A stretch of DNA of 24,681 bases from S012-113 sp965368405 (GCA_965368405.1 CBDUMS010000056.1:1-24681), one strand, 5' to 3'. Positions 1 through 8,065 are shown, numbered from the stretch's first letter. Numbers and translations are program-made. The notes: generated by a model from the letters alone, not told the origin.

Positions 1-605
1 GCTGCCCCCTTTAAGCCAAGTTGCGGAAAGGGGCCTAAACCAAAGATCAGGAGTGGATCTAAAATTATATTAACCACCACGATTGTGAGCATAATGGCCG
101 CAGGCGTCTTCATATCACCCTTTGCGCGTAGAGCGTTGCTGCCTACCATTGGCACAATCACGAATGGAACTCCCAAATACCAAATTTCCATATACTGCCT
201 AATCAATATTAAGATAGAGGGTGTTGCACCCAGCGCGGTAAAAAGTGGGTCGATGGTAAAATAGCCAACGGTTATAAATACTGCGACCAGTAAAAGTGAA
301 AGTACCAGACTATCTGAGGTAATCCGTTGAACCTTGCTATGGTTTCCTTCGCCAATAGCAAAGGAAATTAGCGATGAAGCTCCAACGCCAATCCCAAGCC
401 CGATACTGGTTACTACCATAACTACAGGAAAGGTAAAACTCAAGGCCGCAAGCTCTTCGGTGCCTAATCTACCAACATATACTGTATCGATTAGATTAAA
501 TATTACCATTCCCATGATGCCGAAAAGCATAGGAATAGTTAATCGAATAAGTATGGGCCTGATTGGACCTTCTGTTAATGCCCCAGGAGCCTGATTTTTT
601 GCCAT
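1..605 (-). CDS. MATE family efflux transporter, N-terminal part (runs off window)
   Basis: This is an open frame on the minus strand starting at ATG 605-603 (MAKNQAPGALTEGPI...) and running without a stop to the window edge, giving about 201 residues. The family exports drugs or metabolites across the inner membrane in exchange for Na+ or H+. The sequence shows the usual MATE opening: a short polar N-terminus, then PIRPILIRLTIPMLFGIMGM, then NLIDTVYVGRLGTEELAAL, which matches the typical D-x-x-x-VGRLG-x-x-x-LAAL motif at the end of the first helix. Several hydrophobic helices follow, including one with GIGVGASSLIS and a later stretch resembling NALRAKGDMKTP, a typical MATE loop between helices 4 and 5. 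The C-terminal half lies outside the window, so substrate and subfamily cannot be judged. The 130-bp spacer to the bestrophin-like gene upstream suggests a separate transcript. Confidence 0.9.
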   Translation of the reverse strand, partial: MAKNQAPGALTEGPIRPILIRLTIPMLFGIMGMVIFNLIDTVYVGRLGTEELAALSFTFPVVMVVTSIGLGIGVGASSLISFAIGEGNHSKVQRITSDSLVLSLLLVAVFITVGYFTIDPLFTALGATPSILILIRQYMEIWYLGVPFVIVPMVGSNALRAKGDMKTPAAIMLTIVVVNIILDPLLIFGLGPFPQLGLKGA

Positions 606-735
606 TAATTGGTATTAAGCGAATATCAATTACTAAACAAATATCCGTAGATTTTGGTTGTGAATCGGTAGAAATAAAGATTAGTCCAGCGAGTTAACTT
701 GGGCTATAGTAACTAGAGCAGGGCTAATTAGAGGG

Positions 736-1509
736 CTAAACTTTCTGAATCTCTGACGCGAATTTTTCAACATCAAATTTTATATCATCCTCCCCAATCT
801 GATCGAACGGGCTCTCGAGGTGCATTTGAATATTATCGAGACTTACTAAAATAAAACTAAATACAACAGGCATCATATATTCCAATCCGACAGAATAGCT
901 CTGGGCTGCAAATACAAAGTATGGGCCGTAAAGTACTGGAAAACTGTAAATGAATACACGGCTATAGGCACGCAAGGTAATTGGCGTTCTATATTGATAA
1001 ATTGTCTTCAAGTTTTGAATATCTATCAGTATTTTACTGATATATTGGTTCACGCGACTCATTTCGCCTGATTGCAAATCAAAATTACGAAGCTGCTGGA
1101 CCGATTCAGATAATTCTTTCATTCTAACATCAACCAACTCCTCCTTTAGATCATCGGGAGAAGTACCGATAAAATATTCTCGTATTGCTGTGTATAAGCT
1201 TACCATATTACCTTTAAATTTTCCTATGAATGCTTCGTCATTAATATCGAGCCAGTCACGCGATGCCATATGCAAAGCCTTGAGATGCCCTTCAAAATCG
1301 GCGAGTAACATTAGAGCTCTTTCACGTCGCTTGTAGGCGCTGTCGATTGAAAAAACAACGGGAAAAACAATGGCAATACCAACGAGGGTGAGCGGAAAAT
1401 TAGCTTGCAAATTATAATGCATGCAGAGCCAGGTTGAAATCAATGAAAGCGCCGTAACAATGAGCGTCTTATAGTTGATAATCAGGTATAAACTTTTTAT
1501 TGTTTTCAT
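736..1509 (-). CDS. bestrophin-like membrane protein (putative anion channel)
   Basis: A 257-residue inner-membrane protein with two N-terminal hydrophobic segments (about residues 15-32 and 38-55), a long polar helical middle, and two more hydrophobic segments (about 183-205 and 208-228). Features recalling bestrophins (pentameric chloride channels) are the IDSAYKRRERAL stretch after the second helix, like the bestrophin FRxNxAYxRWWExR region, and the C-terminal ESPFDQIGEDDIKFD just after the last helix, like the conserved ENPFGxDxxDxxxD calcium-clasp segment. The tryptophans of the first motif are missing, so the protein is divergent and channel activity is an inference. It starts at ATG 1509-1507 and is transcribed divergently from the marR-fad operon, sharing a 172-bp upstream region. 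It could instead be an uncharacterised four-TM family with the same fold. Confidence 0.6.
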   Translation of the reverse strand: MKTIKSLYLIINYKTLIVTALSLISTWLCMHYNLQANFPLTLVGIAIVFPVVFSIDSAYKRRERALMLLADFEGHLKALHMASRDWLDINDEAFIGKFKGNMVSLYTAIREYFIGTSPDDLKEELVDVRMKELSESVQQLRNFDLQSGEMSRVNQYISKILIDIQNLKTIYQYRTPITLRAYSRVFIYSFPVLYGPYFVFAAQSYSVGLEYMMPVVFSFILVSLDNIQMHLESPFDQIGEDDIKFDVEKFASEIQKV

Positions 1510-1613
1510 ATAATATTAGGTTGTTTTAAAAGTAATCATTTTGTTAATAATATGATAACACCGATCCTATAATGTCTTAAAAATTGAAATTCAGGTCATT
1601 TTAGTCATTATTT

Positions 1614-1666
1614 TAGTATGCATGCCTAATATTTTTATAAAAATAGTATGCATGCCTAATATTTTT
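1614..1666. repeat. two direct copies of a 23-bp repeat, candidate MarR operators
   Basis: The sequence TAGTATGCATGCCTAATATT followed by TTT occurs at 1614-1636 and again, identical, at 1644-1666, exactly 30 bp apart. Each copy contains the overlapping palindromes ATGCAT and GCATGC. In the first copy, TTAG and CTAA form an inverted pair around the 9-bp centre. The repeats lie directly in front of the -7 box of the marR operon, a position where a bound repressor would block RNA polymerase. MarR proteins often bind near-palindromic sites in their own promoter. Binding here is inferred from position, not shown. Confidence 0.6.
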
Positions 1667-1669
1667 TTA

Positions 1670-1677
1670 TAGCTTTG
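1670..1677 (+). promoter_or_regulatory. Bacteroidota -7 box TAGCTTTG before marR
   Basis: TAGCTTTG matches the Bacteroidota -7 consensus TAnnTTTG exactly. Its last base is only 4 bp before the marR start codon at 1682, so transcription from it would begin at or next to the ATG, giving a leaderless or nearly leaderless mRNA. No clear -33 TTTG is present; the expected place falls inside the second repeat copy. Confidence 0.5.
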
Positions 1678-1681
1678 GTCT

Positions 1682-2155
1682 ATGAAGCCTGAAGAGACCG
1701 TAGATTATCATGTTAGAGCAGTTTGGCATGCGATGTCGCGTATGTACAATCAATTAGGAGCGCAGCACGATATATCTACATCGATGGGCTTTGTACTTCT
1801 AAATATCCGTACCGAAGGAGGAATTCCTGCCACAAAAATTGCCCCGCTTATGGGTCTTGAATCCAGAAGCCTAACCCGTATGCTTAAATCTATGGAAACG
1901 AAAGGTTTGATTTTTAAAAAACGGGACGATATCGATCGCAGGTCTGTGCACATCTACCTCACCGAAGAAGGTAAACGGCGAAAAAAAATCGCACGCGAAA
2001 CCATTCGGAGTTTTAACGAAGAACTTAGAAATATAATACCGATGGGAGAGCTGGAGAGTTTTTTTAAGGTTATGACCACGGTAAACGAATATATAACAGA
2101 AAAACAAGGCATAGAAAGTTCATTTTCTGCCGAAAAGCTGATAGAAAACAATTAA
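1682..2155 (+). CDS. MarR family transcriptional regulator of the fad operon
   Basis: A 157-residue MarR-type winged-helix regulator. The N-terminal helix (about residues 5-30, VDYHVRAVWHAMSRMYNQLG) belongs to the dimer interface. The winged helix runs from about 48 to 95: GGIPATKIAPLMGLESRSLTRMLKSMETKGLI is the helix-turn-helix, and RDDIDRRSVHIYLTEEGKRR is the wing with its conserved D-x-R-x-x-x-x-x-LT-x-x-G pattern. A C-terminal helix returns to the dimer interface. The stop is one base before the ATG of the dehydrogenase/hydratase gene, so the two are surely co-transcribed. MarR proteins usually repress until a small ligand binds; here an acyl-CoA or free fatty acid is a reasonable guess. 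The ATG at 1682 is preferred because the fold needs the full N-terminal helix. Confidence 0.92.
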   Translation: MKPEETVDYHVRAVWHAMSRMYNQLGAQHDISTSMGFVLLNIRTEGGIPATKIAPLMGLESRSLTRMLKSMETKGLIFKKRDDIDRRSVHIYLTEEGKRRKKIARETIRSFNEELRNIIPMGELESFFKVMTTVNEYITEKQGIESSFSAEKLIENN

Positions 2156-2156
2156 T

Positions 2157-4559
2157 ATGAATCGATCAATTAAGAAAGTAGCAGTACTAGGGTCGGGAAT
2201 AATGGGGTCCCGAATTGCATGTCATTTTGCAAATATTGGTGTACAGGCTTTGTTGCTTGACATCGTCCCAAGAGAGTTAAACGAGGCCGAGCAGAGTAAA
2301 GGGCTAAGTATAGAAGACAAGGCCGTTCGAAACAGGATTGTTAACGACGCCTTTCAGTCTACAATAAAGGCCAAGCCTGCTGCGCTCTACAATAAAAAGT
2401 TTTCGAGCAGGATTACCCTTGGAAATTTTGAGGACGATATGGCCGCAATTGCATCATGTGATTGGGTTATTGAAGTAGTTGTGGAAAACCTGGATATTAA
2501 GAAAACTGTTTTCGAACAGGTTGAAAAACATCGAAAGCCAGGAACCCTAATAACCTCTAACACTTCTGGTATTCCGATTCATCTGATGCTAGAAGGCCGA
2601 TCAGACGATTTTAAAAAACATTTCTGTGGCACTCACTTCTTTAATCCGCCGCGTTATCTACAGTTGCTCGAGATCATTCCCACACCGGATAGCGATCCGG
2701 ACATTATTGATTTTCTGATGCATTATGGCGATCTCTATCTGGGAAAGACCACTGTTTTATGTAAAGATACCCCAGCCTTTATCGCCAACCGAGTAGGTAT
2801 TTATGCCATATTAAAGGTGGTAGATACCATGAATAAGCTTGGCTTATCTATCGATGAGATCGATAAACTTACGGGACCTATTATCGGAAGACCTAAATCA
2901 GCCACTTTCAGAACCTCGGATATTGTTGGCTTAGATACCCTAGTAAAAGTTTCAAACAATCTCTACGCTGGCTTAACCGAAGACGAGTCTCGAGATATAT
3001 TTAAGCTTCCAAAGGTCATCGATGATTTAATGGAAAAAGAATGGCTCGGCGATAAAACCGGCCAGGGTTTCTATAAGAAAACTAAAGATGATAAGGGGAA
3101 AACAGCCATATTAACGCTAGACCTCGAATCGCTCGAATATAAGCCCAAAGCAAGGGCCAAGTTTGCCACCTTAGAGCTAACTAAGGCTATCGATAATGTA
3201 AAAGACCGCTTCAAGATTCTTTTTAGCGGCAAAGATAAAGCTGGCGAATTCTATCGAGATGCTTTTTACGGATTATTTCAGTACGTATCTAATCGCATCC
3301 CAGAAATTGCCGATGAGTTATATAAGATTGATGATGCTGTGTGTGCAGGCTTTGGTTGGGAAGTTGGCCCTTTCGAAACTTGGGATTTAGTTGATCTTCC
3401 TAAAACTGTTGAAAAAATGGAAGCGGCAGGCTACAAAGCCAATCAATGGGTTCATGATATGATCGCAGCAGGTTTTACATCTTTTTATTCCGTAGAAAAC
3501 GGTGTTCGACAGTATTATGATATTAGTTCGAAATCATATAAGCCTGTTCCAGGAGCTGAAGCCTTTATAATACTGGATAATCTCCGTGCCAGCAATGTAG
3601 TTTGGTCTAATGCAGGAGCTACCATTTTTGATCTTGGCGATGAGGTTTTAGGTATAGAATTTCATACCAAAATGAACACGCTCGGTAGCGAAGTTGTAGA
3701 GGGGATAAATAAAGCTATTGATTTAGCAGAGAAAGATTGGAAAGGTCTGGTAATCGGTAATCAGGGTGCACAATTTTCGGCAGGGGCTAACCTTGCCTTA
3801 GTATTTATGTATGCCATCGAACAAGATTACGATGAGATCAACTTCATGATAAAGCATTTCCAGGATACGATGATGCGGGTTCGCTACTCGTCGGTTCCTG
3901 TAGTGGTAGCGCCGCATGGCTTAGCACTAGGCGGTGGTTGTGAAATGACAATGCATGCCGATGTGGTTCAAGCCGCTGCCGAAACCTATATTGGCTTGGT
4001 AGAAGTTGGTGTTGGGCTTATTCCTGGTGGTGGTGGCACAAAAGAACTCACTAAACGAGTTTCAGACGGTTTTGCTACTGGAGACGTAGAACTCAATGAC
4101 CTTCAGGAGGCATTCATGAACATTGCTACCGCCAAGGTAGCAACTTCGGCTTACGAGGCATTTGATATGAATATTCTACAGCGCGGCGATCGGGTGAGTG
4201 TTAACAAAAGCCGTCAAATTGCTGATGCTAAAGAAACTGTACTCGAGTTAGCCAATGCTGGCTATGTTCAGCCGATTCAGGCAACCAATATTCGAGTACA
4301 AGGTAAAGCAGGCTTAGCACTGGTTGCAGCCGGAGTAAACGGTATGCGAATGGGTAACTACATCAGCGACCATGATCTAAAAATTGCCAATAAAATTGCT
4401 TGGGTGATGTGTGGCGGTGATCTGTCATATCCACAAGAGGTAAGTGAACAATACTTATTAGATCTCGAAAGAGAAGCATTCTTATCTCTCTGTGCAGAGC
4501 CAAAAACCTTAGAGCGAATAGAATCAATAATTAATAAGGGGAAGCCGTTGAGGAATTAG
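2157..4559 (+). CDS. 3-hydroxyacyl-CoA dehydrogenase / enoyl-CoA hydratase, bifunctional
   Basis: An 800-residue soluble enzyme catalysing two beta-oxidation steps: hydration of 2-enoyl-CoA and NAD-dependent oxidation of the 3-hydroxyacyl-CoA. The dehydrogenase half comes first. The Rossmann motif GSGIMGS is at 12-18, and the catalytic region NTSGI (135-139), GTHFFNPP (158-165, His160) and LLEIIPT (170-176, Glu172) is intact. A second dehydrogenase C-terminal-type domain spans about 365-480. The crotonase half covers about 490-690, with FSAGANL (540-546) and GLALGGGCEM (588-597) forming the oxyanion hole and Glu596 and Glu616 in the positions of the two catalytic glutamates. This domain order is the reverse of E. 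coli FadB but is common in Bacteroidota. It lies second in the marR operon. The gene symbol is left blank because the architecture differs from true FadB. Confidence 0.95.
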   Translation: MNRSIKKVAVLGSGIMGSRIACHFANIGVQALLLDIVPRELNEAEQSKGLSIEDKAVRNRIVNDAFQSTIKAKPAALYNKKFSSRITLGNFEDDMAAIASCDWVIEVVVENLDIKKTVFEQVEKHRKPGTLITSNTSGIPIHLMLEGRSDDFKKHFCGTHFFNPPRYLQLLEIIPTPDSDPDIIDFLMHYGDLYLGKTTVLCKDTPAFIANRVGIYAILKVVDTMNKLGLSIDEIDKLTGPIIGRPKSATFRTSDIVGLDTLVKVSNNLYAGLTEDESRDIFKLPKVIDDLMEKEWLGDKTGQGFYKKTKDDKGKTAILTLDLESLEYKPKARAKFATLELTKAIDNVKDRFKILFSGKDKAGEFYRDAFYGLFQYVSNRIPEIADELYKIDDAVCAGFGWEVGPFETWDLVDLPKTVEKMEAAGYKANQWVHDMIAAGFTSFYSVENGVRQYYDISSKSYKPVPGAEAFIILDNLRASNVVWSNAGATIFDLGDEVLGIEFHTKMNTLGSEVVEGINKAIDLAEKDWKGLVIGNQGAQFSAGANLALVFMYAIEQDYDEINFMIKHFQDTMMRVRYSSVPVVVAPHGLALGGGCEMTMHADVVQAAAETYIGLVEVGVGLIPGGGGTKELTKRVSDGFATGDVELNDLQEAFMNIATAKVATSAYEAFDMNILQRGDRVSVNKSRQIADAKETVLELANAGYVQPIQATNIRVQGKAGLALVAAGVNGMRMGNYISDHDLKIANKIAWVMCGGDLSYPQEVSEQYLLDLEREAFLSLCAEPKTLERIESIINKGKPLRN

Positions 4560-4580
4560 TAAAAACAAGTATTGGGTAGT

Positions 4581-4968
4581 TAGTAGTAAGACAAGATGCA
4601 TAATTATAAAGAACTAAAAGTCTGGGCCAAAGCAGTGGATTTATCCACAGCGGTCTATGCTATATGTTCTAAACTACCCCATGAAGAAAAGTTTGGACTC
4701 AGATCTCAAATGCAGCGATCTGGGGTATCAATTGCCTCAAATATTGCTGAAGGGGCAGGGAGATCCGGATACAAAGAATTTGCACATTTCCTTTCTATCG
4801 CAGTTGGCTCGTGCTATGAATTAGAAACACAATTATTGATAGCTCAAAATGTTGGCCACTTAGATAAGGTAGGTGTTGAGGGAATTCAAAACCAAATAAC
4901 TGAAATAACAAAAATGATATATAAGTTGAGTAAGTCACTTCAATCTGAGGTCTAAATACTCACTACTA
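4581..4968. repeat. inverted TAGTAGTRAG motifs flanking the four-helix-bundle gene
   Basis: TAGTAGTAAG at 4581-4590, just before the start codon at 4596, is matched on the opposite strand by TAGTAGTGAG (plus-strand CTCACTACTA, 4959-4968) just after the stop at 4953-4955. Nine of ten bases agree. The surrounding spacers (4560-4595 and 4956-4987) are rich in degenerate TAGTA/AGTA units. The motifs neatly bound one small gene, as expected of an inserted cassette, but they are short and low in complexity. Confidence 0.5.
4596..4955 (+). CDS. four-helix-bundle protein of the 23S rRNA intervening-sequence (S23/IVP) family
   Basis: A 119-residue all-helical cytoplasmic protein. It carries the family's signature in order: YKELKVWAKAVDLS (4-17), LPHEEKFGLRSQMQRSGVSI (27-46), ASNIAEGAGRSGYKEFAHFL (47-66) and IAVGSCYELETQLLIA (68-83). 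The length is typical. Proteins of this family were first seen inside intervening sequences of 23S rRNA genes and share a fold with the Avd accessory protein of diversity-generating retroelements; their own function is unknown. Here it sits between two beta-oxidation genes it has no known link to, flanked by inverted TAGTAGTRAG motifs, with no reverse transcriptase or rRNA nearby. A recent insertion into the operon is the simplest reading. Confidence 0.93.
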   Translation: MHNYKELKVWAKAVDLSTAVYAICSKLPHEEKFGLRSQMQRSGVSIASNIAEGAGRSGYKEFAHFLSIAVGSCYELETQLLIAQNVGHLDKVGVEGIQNQITEITKMIYKLSKSLQSEV

Positions 4969-4987
4969 TGTACTTAAAATTTAAAAC

Positions 4988-6160
4988 ATGAACGCATACA
5001 TTGTAGCAGGATACAGAACAGCAGTAGGTAAAGCCAAAAAAGGTGGGTTTAGGTTCACCAGGCCAGACGATTTAGCTGCTAACGTAATTAAGCACTTAAC
5101 CGGTTCTATCGAGAATTTCGATCCGAAACGTGTCGATGACTTAATCGTGGGAAATGCCGTGCAGGAAGCGGAAGCTGGCATGCAAATGGGACGGATGATT
5201 TCGCTCCTATCGCTGCCGATAGAAGTTCCAGGAATGATGATCAACCGCTATTGTGGTTCAGGGCTTGAAGCAATTAACATTGCCTCGGCGCGCATTCATG
5301 CCGGTATGGCCGATTGCATCATTGCAGGTGGTACAGAGTCGATGTCGTTAGTGCCAGTAATGGGCTATAAAACATCCCTCAACTATAAATTAGCTACAGA
5401 GCATCCGACCTATTATACGAGTATGGGCTTAACGGCCGAACAAGTCGCGAATGATTACAAAATCAAACGTGAGGATATGGATGAGTTTTCATTTAACTCT
5501 CATATGAAGGCAGTGAAAGCTATAGAGGAAGGCAAGTTTAAAAATGAAATAGTACCGGTAACTGTAGAAGAAACTTATATCGACGAAAACGGCAAGAAAA
5601 AGACTCGTTCTTATGTTGTAGATACCGACGAGGGCGCCCGTGCCGATACCAATCTTGAAGTTCTGGCGAAGCTAAAGCCTGCTTTTGCGCAAGGAGGTAC
5701 CGTAACAGCGGGAAATTCGTCGCAAACTTCCGATGGCGCCTCTTTTGTAATGGTTATGTCGGAGAAGATGGTAAAAGAGCTCAATCTTGAGCCAATAGCC
5801 CGTATGGTGTCGTACGCAGCCGCAGGAGTTGATCCAAGAATTATGGGCATTGGGCCAGTTGCCGCGGTTCCGAAAGCATTGGAAATGGCAGGTCTTAAAC
5901 TCAACAATATCGAACAAATAGAGCTGAACGAGGCCTTTGCCGCGCAGTCGTTGGCTGTAATGCGAACTTTAGAGCTTGACCCCGAAAAAGTTAATCTAAA
6001 CGGAGGAGCAATTGCCTTGGGACACCCCCTTGGATGTTCTGGAGCCAAACTTTCGGTGCAATTATTCAATGAAATGAAAAGAAGAAATCAGAAATACGGT
6101 ATGGTTACAGCCTGTGTAGGTGGTGGACAAGGTGTTGCCGGAATTTATGAAATGTTATAA
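4988..6160 (+). CDS. acetyl-CoA C-acyltransferase (3-ketoacyl-CoA thiolase)
   Basis: A 390-residue thiolase, the usual length, cleaving 3-ketoacyl-CoA with CoA to give acetyl-CoA and a shortened acyl-CoA, the last step of beta-oxidation. The nucleophilic cysteine is Cys89 in INRYCGSGLEAI. The NEAFA motif (314-318), the GHP histidine His346 in GGAIALGHPLGCSG, and the second catalytic cysteine Cys376 in ACVGGGQG are all present. It starts at ATG 4988 after a 32-bp TAGTA-rich spacer that follows the four-helix-bundle gene. The context with a hydratase/dehydrogenase and an acyl-CoA dehydrogenase favours a degradative rather than a biosynthetic thiolase. Confidence 0.95.
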   Translation: MNAYIVAGYRTAVGKAKKGGFRFTRPDDLAANVIKHLTGSIENFDPKRVDDLIVGNAVQEAEAGMQMGRMISLLSLPIEVPGMMINRYCGSGLEAINIASARIHAGMADCIIAGGTESMSLVPVMGYKTSLNYKLATEHPTYYTSMGLTAEQVANDYKIKREDMDEFSFNSHMKAVKAIEEGKFKNEIVPVTVEETYIDENGKKKTRSYVVDTDEGARADTNLEVLAKLKPAFAQGGTVTAGNSSQTSDGASFVMVMSEKMVKELNLEPIARMVSYAAAGVDPRIMGIGPVAAVPKALEMAGLKLNNIEQIELNEAFAAQSLAVMRTLELDPEKVNLNGGAIALGHPLGCSGAKLSVQLFNEMKRRNQKYGMVTACVGGGQGVAGIYEML

Positions 6161-6168
6161 AAAGTAGT

Positions 6169-6222
6169 GTGTAGTAAGTATTAAGTACTGAGACTGGATA
6201 CATCATTAAAGTCTAACTACTA
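6169..6222. repeat. imperfect inverted repeat in the thiolase / acyl-CoA dehydrogenase spacer
   Basis: The 85-bp spacer holds GTGTAGTAAG (6169-6178) facing an inverted TAGTAGTTAG (plus-strand CTAACTACTA, 6213-6222). Inside are AGACT (6191-6195) and AGTCT (6210-6214), which could form the stem of a hairpin with a 14-base loop. The outer units resemble those flanking the four-helix-bundle gene, but no gene lies between them. Confidence 0.45.
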
Positions 6223-6245
6223 GATACTAAAGATCTTAGAAAAAT

Positions 6246-8036
6246 ATGGAAACAAAGACAGCGATAAAAGGAGGAGAATTCCTAATCACAGAAACTGAAG
6301 CACAGGATATTTTTATACCTGAAGAATGGAATGAAGAGCAAAAAATGATAGCTCAAACTTGTCATGATTTTATCGACAAGGAAGTTTATCCTAATCTGGA
6401 TAAGATTGATTCGATGACGGATCCGTCGATCATTCCAAGCCTTCTTGATAAGGCCGGTGAACTTGGCCTCTTAGGCACATCGGTCCCCGAAGCATTAGGC
6501 GGATTTGGTATGAATTTCAATACCACTATGTTGGTATCTGAAGTAACCGGCAAGGGCTTTTCATTTGCTGTGGCGATATCTGCTCATACGGGAATTGGAA
6601 CACTGCCAATATTATACTACGGAACTGAAGAACAGAAAGAAAAGTATGTAACCAAGTTGGCAACAGGTGAATGGAAAGCAGCTTATTGCCTTACCGAACC
6701 CGATGCAGGATCTGATGCAAACTCAGGGAAAACCAAGGCGGTTCTAACCGACGATGGCAAGCATTATCTTATCACCGGCCAGAAAATGTGGATAACCAAT
6801 GGTGGTTTTGCTGATGTAATGATTGTTTTTGCCAAAATTGAAGATGATAAAAACCTTACTGCTTTTATCGTTGAAAGAGATTTTGGTGGGATAACCATGA
6901 ATGAAGAAGAAAAGAAAATGGGGATCAAAGGCTCTTCAACACGACAAATATTCTTCAACGAAACCAAGGTGCCGGTAGAAAATATGCTCTCTGAGCGAGA
7001 GAACGGCTTTAAAATTGCCGTAAACATCCTTAATGTAGGAAGAATTAAGCTAGGTGCTGCAGCCTTGGGTGGCTCCAAAGCGGCGATAACTGCCGCAGTT
7101 CAGTATGCCAATGAGCGTAAGCAATTCGACAAATCTCTAAGCGAATTTGGTGCAATAAAGCATAAAATCGCAGAGATGACCACCAAGGTCTATGCCTCGG
7201 AAGGTGCGCATTATCGAGCCGGACAAAATATTGATGATGCTTACGATGGTTTTGTCGCTGATGGCATGGCCCCTGGCCAAGCCAGGTTAAAATCTTTAGA
7301 AGAATTTGCGATTGAATGTGCCATTCTAAAAGTTCATGGATCTGAAACCCTCGACTTTGTGGTTGATGAGGCTGTTCAGGTTGGAGGTGGCATGGGCTAC
7401 TCGGCCGATGGCCCCTTCGAGCGCGGCTATCGCGATGCGCGCATCAATAGAATTTTCGAGGGTACGAATGAAATCAATCGCATGCTTACCATAGATATGC
7501 TTTTAAAGCGTGCGATGAAAGGCGAACTCGATATCATGGGTCCCGCGCAAGCCGTAGCACAAGAGCTTACCTCGATTCCTTCTTTTGCTTCGGAAGACGA
7601 CGGTGTACTCTTTGCCAAGGAGAAAAAAGTATTAAGTAACCTGAAAAAAGCTGGGCTTATGGTAGCCGGTGGAGCTGTTCAGAAACTAATGCAAAAGCTC
7701 AGTGATGAGCAAGAAATATTAATGAACCTTGCCGATATGCTGATTGAAGGTTATGTAGCAGAATCTGTAATACTTCGTGCCGAAAAACTCGTCGGACAAC
7801 AAGGTGAAGAGGCCTGCCAGATACAAATAGACATGGCTCGAGTATTTTTACATCATGCGGTTGAAGTTGTAATTAATGCAGGGAAAGAGGCTATCTACGC
7901 ATTTGCTGACGGCGATGAGCAAAGACTGATGTTAATGGGTCTGAAACGATTCACAAAAATTGATCCGATGAACTTAAAAGATGCAAGAAGACGCATCGCC
8001 GATCACGTTATTGAAAAGAATGAATACCCATTCTAA
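6246..8036 (+). CDS. acyl-CoA dehydrogenase, long (VLCAD-like) form
   Basis: A 596-residue FAD-dependent acyl-CoA dehydrogenase performing the first oxidation of beta-oxidation. The N-terminal helical domain (about 25-140) is followed by the FAD/substrate signature CLTEPDAGSDANS (148-160) and GQKMWITNGGFAD (178-190). The C-terminal helical domain contains YANERKQFDKSLSEFGAIKH (287-306) and RIFEGTNEINRM (402-413), where Glu405 is the expected catalytic base. An extra helical region from about 430 to 596 makes it much longer than the usual 380-residue enzyme and matches the VLCAD/ACAD9-type layout, suggesting long-chain substrates. The electron acceptor, usually ETF, is not encoded here. It is the last gene of the marR operon. 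Confidence 0.95.
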   Translation: METKTAIKGGEFLITETEAQDIFIPEEWNEEQKMIAQTCHDFIDKEVYPNLDKIDSMTDPSIIPSLLDKAGELGLLGTSVPEALGGFGMNFNTTMLVSEVTGKGFSFAVAISAHTGIGTLPILYYGTEEQKEKYVTKLATGEWKAAYCLTEPDAGSDANSGKTKAVLTDDGKHYLITGQKMWITNGGFADVMIVFAKIEDDKNLTAFIVERDFGGITMNEEEKKMGIKGSSTRQIFFNETKVPVENMLSERENGFKIAVNILNVGRIKLGAAALGGSKAAITAAVQYANERKQFDKSLSEFGAIKHKIAEMTTKVYASEGAHYRAGQNIDDAYDGFVADGMAPGQARLKSLEEFAIECAILKVHGSETLDFVVDEAVQVGGGMGYSADGPFERGYRDARINRIFEGTNEINRMLTIDMLLKRAMKGELDIMGPAQAVAQELTSIPSFASEDDGVLFAKEKKVLSNLKKAGLMVAGGAVQKLMQKLSDEQEILMNLADMLIEGYVAESVILRAEKLVGQQGEEACQIQIDMARVFLHHAVEVVINAGKEAIYAFADGDEQRLMLMGLKRFTKIDPMNLKDARRRIADHVIEKNEYPF

Positions 8037-8065
8037 TGAACTAATGTAGTAACTAGTGTGAATTG

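Noticed and set aside
334..594. 86-codon plus-strand frame at the left end
   Set aside because: It lies antisense to the MATE transporter, whose minus-strand translation carries clear family motifs.
4596..4955. Diversity-generating retroelement accessory gene (avd)
   Set aside because: The fold family is related, but no reverse transcriptase, template repeat or variable-region target gene is in the window.
5611..6069. 152-codon open frame on the minus strand inside the thiolase gene
   Set aside because: The plus strand encodes an intact thiolase with all catalytic motifs here; the antisense frame has no recognisable domain and is a by-product of codon use.
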